Assembly (NCBI GenBank): GCA_021521415.1
Contig: JAIQDT010010040.1
Coordinates: 21,983-85,982 of the forward strand
DNA from: Bidens hawaiensis
Lineage: Eukaryota; Streptophyta; Magnoliopsida; Asterales; Asteraceae
Reading direction: 5' to 3'
DNA length: 64,000 nt
The translations under genes were made by a program, and so were the position numbers. Under the pieces are notes generated by a model, which worked only from the letters and a program-made list of their open reading frames with translations, did no database searches and had not been told where the DNA came from. Positions 58,974 to 64,000 of the stretch are shown here, in pieces. Every line of letters starts with the position of its first letter. Within the stretch, counting starts at the first letter, position 1.

Positions 58974-59136
58974 CTCCTTGTCTCGAGAAAATCTTGTATG
59001 AATTAATCTGTAAAATCAAATTCACACACAAAACAACTACCCTGCATAAAATCAATGAAGAAAAGAGAATAAAACTAACATTTTAACTAAATTAAACTAA
59101 TTTAAACTAAACTAAACTAGCACTTAGCGCGTTGAG

Positions 59137-59154
59137 TCCCCGGCAACGGCGTCA
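59137..59154 (-). other. Primer binding site of the Athila-like element
   Basis: On the minus strand TGACGCCGTTGCCGGGGA, one base away from the TGGCGCCGTTGCCGGGGA primer site typical of Athila/Tat elements (tRNA-Asp class, from memory). It lies two bases from the LTR edge and confirms minus orientation. Confidence 0.8.
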
Positions 59155-59156
59155 TT

Positions 59157-60083
59157 TGAAGTAGGCTGTCGTGGTATGCTCAAACAATTGATTTTAATAA
59201 CTTAAATACCTAGATAAGTAAGGTTGTCTCCATAGGGACTCAAGGAAAGTGCAAGTAGATTTTTAACTAAATTAGTTAATTAACTAAAAACGGACAACGA
59301 TGTCAAGCGGTTTTGAAAATATTAATTATTAAAACTAAATGATTACTTGCAAATAAACAATAATAATAAAAGATATTCACTCTAGGTTTGGGTTATGCGA
59401 CTTTCAACCTAATCACGGATTCACCTGATTTGATTGCGCAGTAATTACTAGACATATTAGTTTGATTGTGATGACAAAACGATAACTTAACCGGATTGTT
59501 GACACAATTGAACTCGATCTATCCAATTACCAAATTTATGTTTATGATAACCAATTAAGTGACAATAGCCGATGAATAATAGTCCAATGATAAAAGAGCC
59601 TAACCCTAAGTGTTGATGAACAAAACCAAACAAGTGATGCACTAATCAATAATCAAAAACACAAAATTGTTTAAACAATCAAGCAATAATAGAACAAGAT
59701 CAAATTGATAAACTTAATCACATTATTTACTATAAAGCACAATTAAGATGATCATAAGCTAAAATACCCTAGCCTAGAATGAACAAACGAACTTAGCCGA
59801 GCATCGACATTACGTTAAGACAACTTATCTTGATGAATATGTGATCACAAGATGAACCGGAAGCTTCGGGATGGTCGGATGTCGGAGCTCGGGTCTCTCT
59901 ACTGCCTCTGGAAGTAATGGTATCGTGAATGGGGGATTAGATAGGTTTATATAGTGATTAGGGTTAATTTTGTTCGATTTAAGGCGGTTTGCATAGCTCG
60001 AACTGGTAATGGGCATGTCCTTCGCGTAGTGTGAAGGAAAAAGTAATCGGGCTTTAGTTTCTGGCTGGTTCGCGTAGCGCGAA
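59157..60083 (-). repeat. 5' LTR of the Athila-like element, proximal part
   Basis: It begins TGAAGTAGGCTGTCG next to the primer site. It carries CCTTCGCGTAGTGTGAAGG and TTCGCGTAGCGCGAA near 60018-60083. It is interrupted at 60083 by a solo LTR and seems to continue at 62066; its far end was not identified. Confidence 0.7.
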
Positions 60084-62060
60084 TGTAAGACTCCGAATCC
60101 CAGGAATCCTACAGTTGGTATTCATCCAAGATACTTACAAAAATACTTAAACTTAAAACAGTTCATTCCATTAGAACAACCCATTCAGAGTATAATTGAG
60201 CGGAAAACCATAATTAATAAAATAAGTTCCCAAAACCCGGGAATTATGCCTAAAACCAATTTAAATGTATTTGATAAATCTTTAAAAAGAAATGTTCAAT
60301 ATTTAAAACTTCCGTCTACGTATGCCCTTTACCGTCCAAGTAGCTTCGTTCACGTCCAAGCGGTAATGCATCCTCCTCCTAACCTGAAACTCACACTAAC
60401 ATGCACACAAAGTCAGCTTGAGCTGAGTGAGTTCAAGTTTTAATAAATAACATCAATAATAGTACTCATAATAGTCATTCCAAGGGTTTTAAAATAAAAC
60501 GGGATATAGCAGTTAGGCCATCATCAACAACAAGTAATCATCATTATATATATATACCTATATATATAAACATCCTTATAGTTACATCCCTATATATATA
60601 TCATCCAAATAATAACATCAGGGTCGAGCACACGTACAACCCAAACACGTAACATCTCATCCAACGTATGCAAACACAAAGTAGGCATACATAAACATCC
60701 TTAGTCGATAACGACTAATAAACATCGCCAATTATTGGCCATACAATAATACATACAAACATACCATAATATCATCCCAAGGCCTACCCTATACAAGTAA
60801 GCCTATACAAAATAGTTTAAACAGTTCATCAAGCAAAATCGCTTAGGTGTGCATGCTAGCCCAAAAACTTAAAAAGAGTAAAAAGGGGGCATCATGAACT
60901 CACCTGACACAAGGCACGAGTTCACCACGAGCTAAAGAACCCCTAAGTATCCCCACAACTCAAACGCCTGTCGGTTTACAAACAATCATTACTAACAACA
61001 CCGAAAGGACTCGTTTATCCTACGAGACGTTCTAACGTGGGTCGAGTTGCCTAAAGCCTCAAACTCATAAAACTCAATCATAACAGCCCCTTGGGGCCTT
61101 AAGTTCACCAACACGACCCAAAGATACTCCCAGGGATAAAGAATTCCCAAATTGCCCCCGGAAGCACTAGGTGACACTAGCACGCGCGTTTAAGAGTTGT
61201 TTTGGGGATTAACATTCAACTTAGCCCTGTGTGGACCCAATATGATAAATTCACAGCCAATAAGTCCACACACGCTACACGAGTCAAATGGGTCGGTAAC
61301 TCGCAAGCACAACGCACCAACTATACAATAAACGCAAATGCGTGTTGTACCGACCCATTTGAGTAACCGACAACCAATTCATCCCCATAACTTATAAAAA
61401 TGATTTTTCCACAGCCGTACATCAAACCGAGTTCACCCAAACTGGATTGGTCATTAATCACTTCAACTCTCGCGTTAAACGCAACAATCTATAATTCTAG
61501 TCAACCGAACACTAACATTCAAACTACAACTAGTTGACCAATCAAACGAACACCAATGAACATGATTTTAAAGTATGTTATACTAGACATTCCTAGGAAG
61601 ATTTTGGTGCAAAAACATCAATCAAAATAGTCCCGGAAAGGTTAGAATTGACAGCCACCCAGTAAGCCTACAACACGAAATTTATCGATCAATACGCGTG
61701 ATATAATGATCAATTAAGGTGTAAAGAACTTGTAGGGACGTAGTACTAACCTTGAATTATGGATTCACACCCGGAAACAAGCTGGAAAAGAGAAAATCGG
61801 AGGTGGGGGGTGGAGCTGTTGCTTGCGGCCGCTGAAGTGAGGAGGGGGGGGGGGGAGGTTAGGGTTTTATATTTTGTGTTATAATATAAAAGTTTCATCC
61901 TAGCCCCTCCAAAAATAAATGAGTGACATCTTGGTTGAAAAGTTAAATAACTTAACGTACCGGAAGGATGAGAAGGTTTTTGAGGAATGTCGGTTAAATC
62001 CCGAGAAGTATACATACTTTACAAGCCTTAACTCTTTGAACCGAAATTACGGGCGTTACA
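60084..62060 (-). mobile_element. Solo LTR (family F1), TSD GCGAA
   Basis: A 1977-bp LTR starting TGTAAGACTCCGAATCCC and ending ACGGGCGTTACA, flanked by GCGAA at 60079-60083 and 62061-62065. Antisense to 814-1796 and 46931-48918. It carries a G-run at about 61844-61856. Confidence 0.93.
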
Positions 62061-62065
62061 GCGAA

Positions 62066-63060
62066 CCAGGTGCTCTACTCCTTCGTGTCGCACAAAGGAC
62101 AAAAATGTCAGCCAAATCCTTTTCTTTTCTTTATTCTGCCTCGTGAAGCGTGCAATCTCAATCCCGCACTTCTTAAGCCTTCATTCCAAGCTCGTAAATC
62201 AATCCTATAAGCTTCCATAGCGTCCAATGCCCTGAAACACGTAAAGATGCTTGAAGTACCAATGTTCATTCTTTTATTTAACTAAATATAACTAATTAAT
62301 ATATTATAATACCTAAATTTTACCCAACCATCAATGTCCTCTACTCCTGCTTCATAGTCTGGTTCTTTGTTCTGCGGATATGCTGGATCAAAATTAAGCC
62401 TCCTCCAAAATGGGTCTACATCCTTTAGTGGAATACATCTTTCGTTAACTATGTATCCCTCCAGCCAACAAACACACGACAACCCTGTAGACATAAATAA
62501 ATGGTGGGTCGCATGAAGCTTCGTTGTCACGCATCTTGTCTATCAAATGATAGTCGTTTAAAAGTAGACCAAGAGCCTTAATCGACACCCTGTTTAGTAG
62601 CTTTTTTAACCATGCTTGCTATCAATGTTCTTTCATGGCCTTAGAACAAGTCTCTTCAAACATTCCACCGATTTCTTTCATCTGAGCATTAACCATTTTA
62701 AGGACATGCAGGTGTCGAGCGAATTGTTGGTTCCATTGAGGTACCTTTTCAAATTGGCGTGCTGGCTCTCGACTCGTTTGTTGTGTGCTAGCCGTAGTTT
62801 CGTCGTTCATCAATCCAGCAAGCTATAAACTTGTGTTTGTATGGATCCAACCAATTGTGACGAATGTAATGCCAGACCTTTGCCGGCACACCTGATCGTG
62901 CCTTTATTTTCGGTTCCCCTCTATGATTGCATGCAAAGTCCACACCGTTTTTCCTTTACCGTTGGACCATAATAACTAACCTATGCTCCCGTCTTCTATT
63001 TTTGGTCCATTCCTCCAACTCATTGTGGTACTCAAAAATCCGATACAGTTTTAAGCTATT
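62066..63060 (-). pseudogene. FAR1/MULE transposase-like remnant (tentative)
   Basis: Minus-strand fragments in several frames: EYHNELEEWTKNRRREHRL (about 63010-63060); open part 62813-62622 (FARHLHVLKMVNAQMKEIG); RVSIKALGLLLNDYHLIDK (about 62545-62605); and open part 62530-62282 with ATHHLFMSTGLSCVCWLEGY and IPLKDVDPFWRRLNFDP. The last resembles the SWIM zinc-finger region and the following segment of FAR1/MuDR-type transposases (pattern recalled, not searched). A further block at about 62130-62225 (LDAMEAYRIDLRAWNEG) follows an AG acceptor-like site. Stops and frame changes are frequent. The relation to the adjacent Athila LTR is unclear. Confidence 0.4.
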
Positions 63061-63127
63061 TTTTAAATAATGTACAAAAAAATGATAATAACTTAAACAA
63101 AACATACGGTGTCTTACATTATATGTT

Positions 63128-63300
63128 GTATACGATAGGGCTGAGTACGGTTCGGTTCGGTTTGGTTTGGTTCGGTTCGGTTTTTAGGCGAAACCGGAAC
63201 CGAAACCAAAAAGTTGGTTTTTCGAATATACAAACCGTTCAGTTTTTGGTTTTTTTGCGGTTTCGGTTCGGTTATAATCGGTTTTTTTATGTGTGTAGAA
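63128..63300. repeat. GGTTCGGTTT-type repeat, MITE-like
   Basis: It begins TAGGGCTGAGTACGGTTCGG and contains tandem GGTTC / GGTTT words and their complements (AACCGGAACCGAAACC). Probably half of a MITE; no target duplication was fixed. Confidence 0.5.
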
Positions 63301-63340
63301 ATTGCAAAAGTTCCAAAATAATGAAAATGCATATTAGATT

Positions 63341-63696
63341 TAGGGCTGTAAACGAACCGAACGAACACGAACAAGGCCCTGTTCATGTTCGTTCGTTAAG
63401 AAATAATGTGTTCATGAACAGTTCATGAACACTTACCGAACGAGATTTTATGTTCGTGTTCGTTCATTAAGGAAATTAATGTGTTCACAAACGGTTCATG
63501 AACAAAACGAACACAAATAAAATCGGAAAAGCCTAGATATTGAGACCGATGTATTCATCAATGTGAATAATGAAAGCCTATAAACGAATCGAATGAACAC
63601 AAAAAATGGCATGTTCGTGTTCTTTCATTTAACTTTAAAAGAACACAGACACTTAATTGAACAAATATTTATGTTAATGTTCGTTTATTTAAAAAG
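63341..63696. mobile_element. hAT-type MITE, cut by an LTR
   Basis: It starts TAGGGCTGTAAACGAACCG, identical to the end of the copy at 44628, and continues colinearly with it. The left 8-bp target site should be ATTAGATT (63333-63340). It is interrupted at 63696 by the LTR below; its right end lies beyond the window. Confidence 0.75.
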
Positions 63697-64000
63697 TGTA
63701 AGACCCCGAATCCCGGGAATCCTACAGTTGGTAATCATATCCGAAAATTCATAAAAATTTAAAACCAAGAAAATTCGTTTTGTTTAAAACAAGTTTAGAG
63801 TAATAACAGCGGAATAATAAGTATCAAGAATCCCAAAACTTAACAAAAGTTTAACCCAAAACAATACATTTTATTTGAAAACCGGTTCAGAGTATGTGAT
63901 CAGCGGAAAATCATAAGTTCTAAAACAAATTCTCCAACCCTGGAATTAGGCCCAAAAACAAGTTTAAATATATCTAGTAATAATTAAAAGAACATCTTTC
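63697..64000 (-). repeat. LTR start (family F1), runs off the window
   Basis: TGTAAGACCCCGAATCCCGG is the F1 terminus in antisense. The preceding five bases, AAAAG, are the expected target duplication. Confidence 0.8.

Overview
The window is plant nuclear DNA, most likely from a large, retrotransposon-rich genome of the daisy family (Asteraceae). Spliceosomal introns, plant Ty1/copia and Ty3/gypsy lineages, initiator-tRNA-Met primer sites, MITEs and a tRNA-derived SINE class show that it is a plant. The family assignment is inference: the copia element and its extra 3' reading frame resemble proteins I associate from memory with Asteraceae genomes. No database was searched. I see no prokaryotic gene, CRISPR array, operon or rRNA gene.

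Only one ordinary host gene is supported: a six-exon mitochondrial carrier gene on the minus strand (41036-43917), predicted at 376 aa. All other coding sequence belongs to transposons, and nearly all of it is broken.

Layout. 1-5890: nested LTRs, then the 5' LTR, primer site, gag, protease and integrase remnants of a Ty3/gypsy element whose RT core has been replaced by rearranged LTR pieces. 5889-28079: an LTR split in two by a 20.1 kb minus-strand Ty1/copia element (7728-27822, target duplication GTGAT on both sides). That element has a very long gag, an uninterrupted 544-codon protease-integrase ORF, a decayed RT/RNase H, a 3 kb spacer full of TGCTCGA-type motifs, and a very long extra reading frame downstream of pol. 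It holds a later solo LTR (24986-26761, duplication CCCGT), an LTR fragment (about 9375-10301) and a partial tandem duplication of its own LTR/leader.

28080-31713: more nested LTRs, including a solo LTR with duplication GTCTG. 31714-41035: AT-rich DNA with nested hAT-type MITEs (8-bp duplications), an ORF1-only PIF/Harbinger derivative (duplication TTA), a Tourist-like MITE (TAA) and a LINE 3' end. 41036-43917: the carrier gene, with MITEs in two introns. 43918-46930: gene-upstream DNA, another hAT MITE and a SINE-like tRNA-derived segment.

46931-64000: a second LTR-rich block with solo LTRs flanked by TATCT, GATTG and GCGAA duplications. It includes a truncated Athila/Tat-type Ty3/gypsy element on the minus strand (about 55385-59156) whose LTR is split by a solo LTR, a FAR1/MULE-like coding remnant, a MITE, and an LTR running off the window end.

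The target duplications allow a relative order of insertion to be read for much of the window. The most unusual content is the copia element: its downstream ORF, the dispersed TGCTCGA motif array, and splice-acceptor-like sequence just before that ORF.
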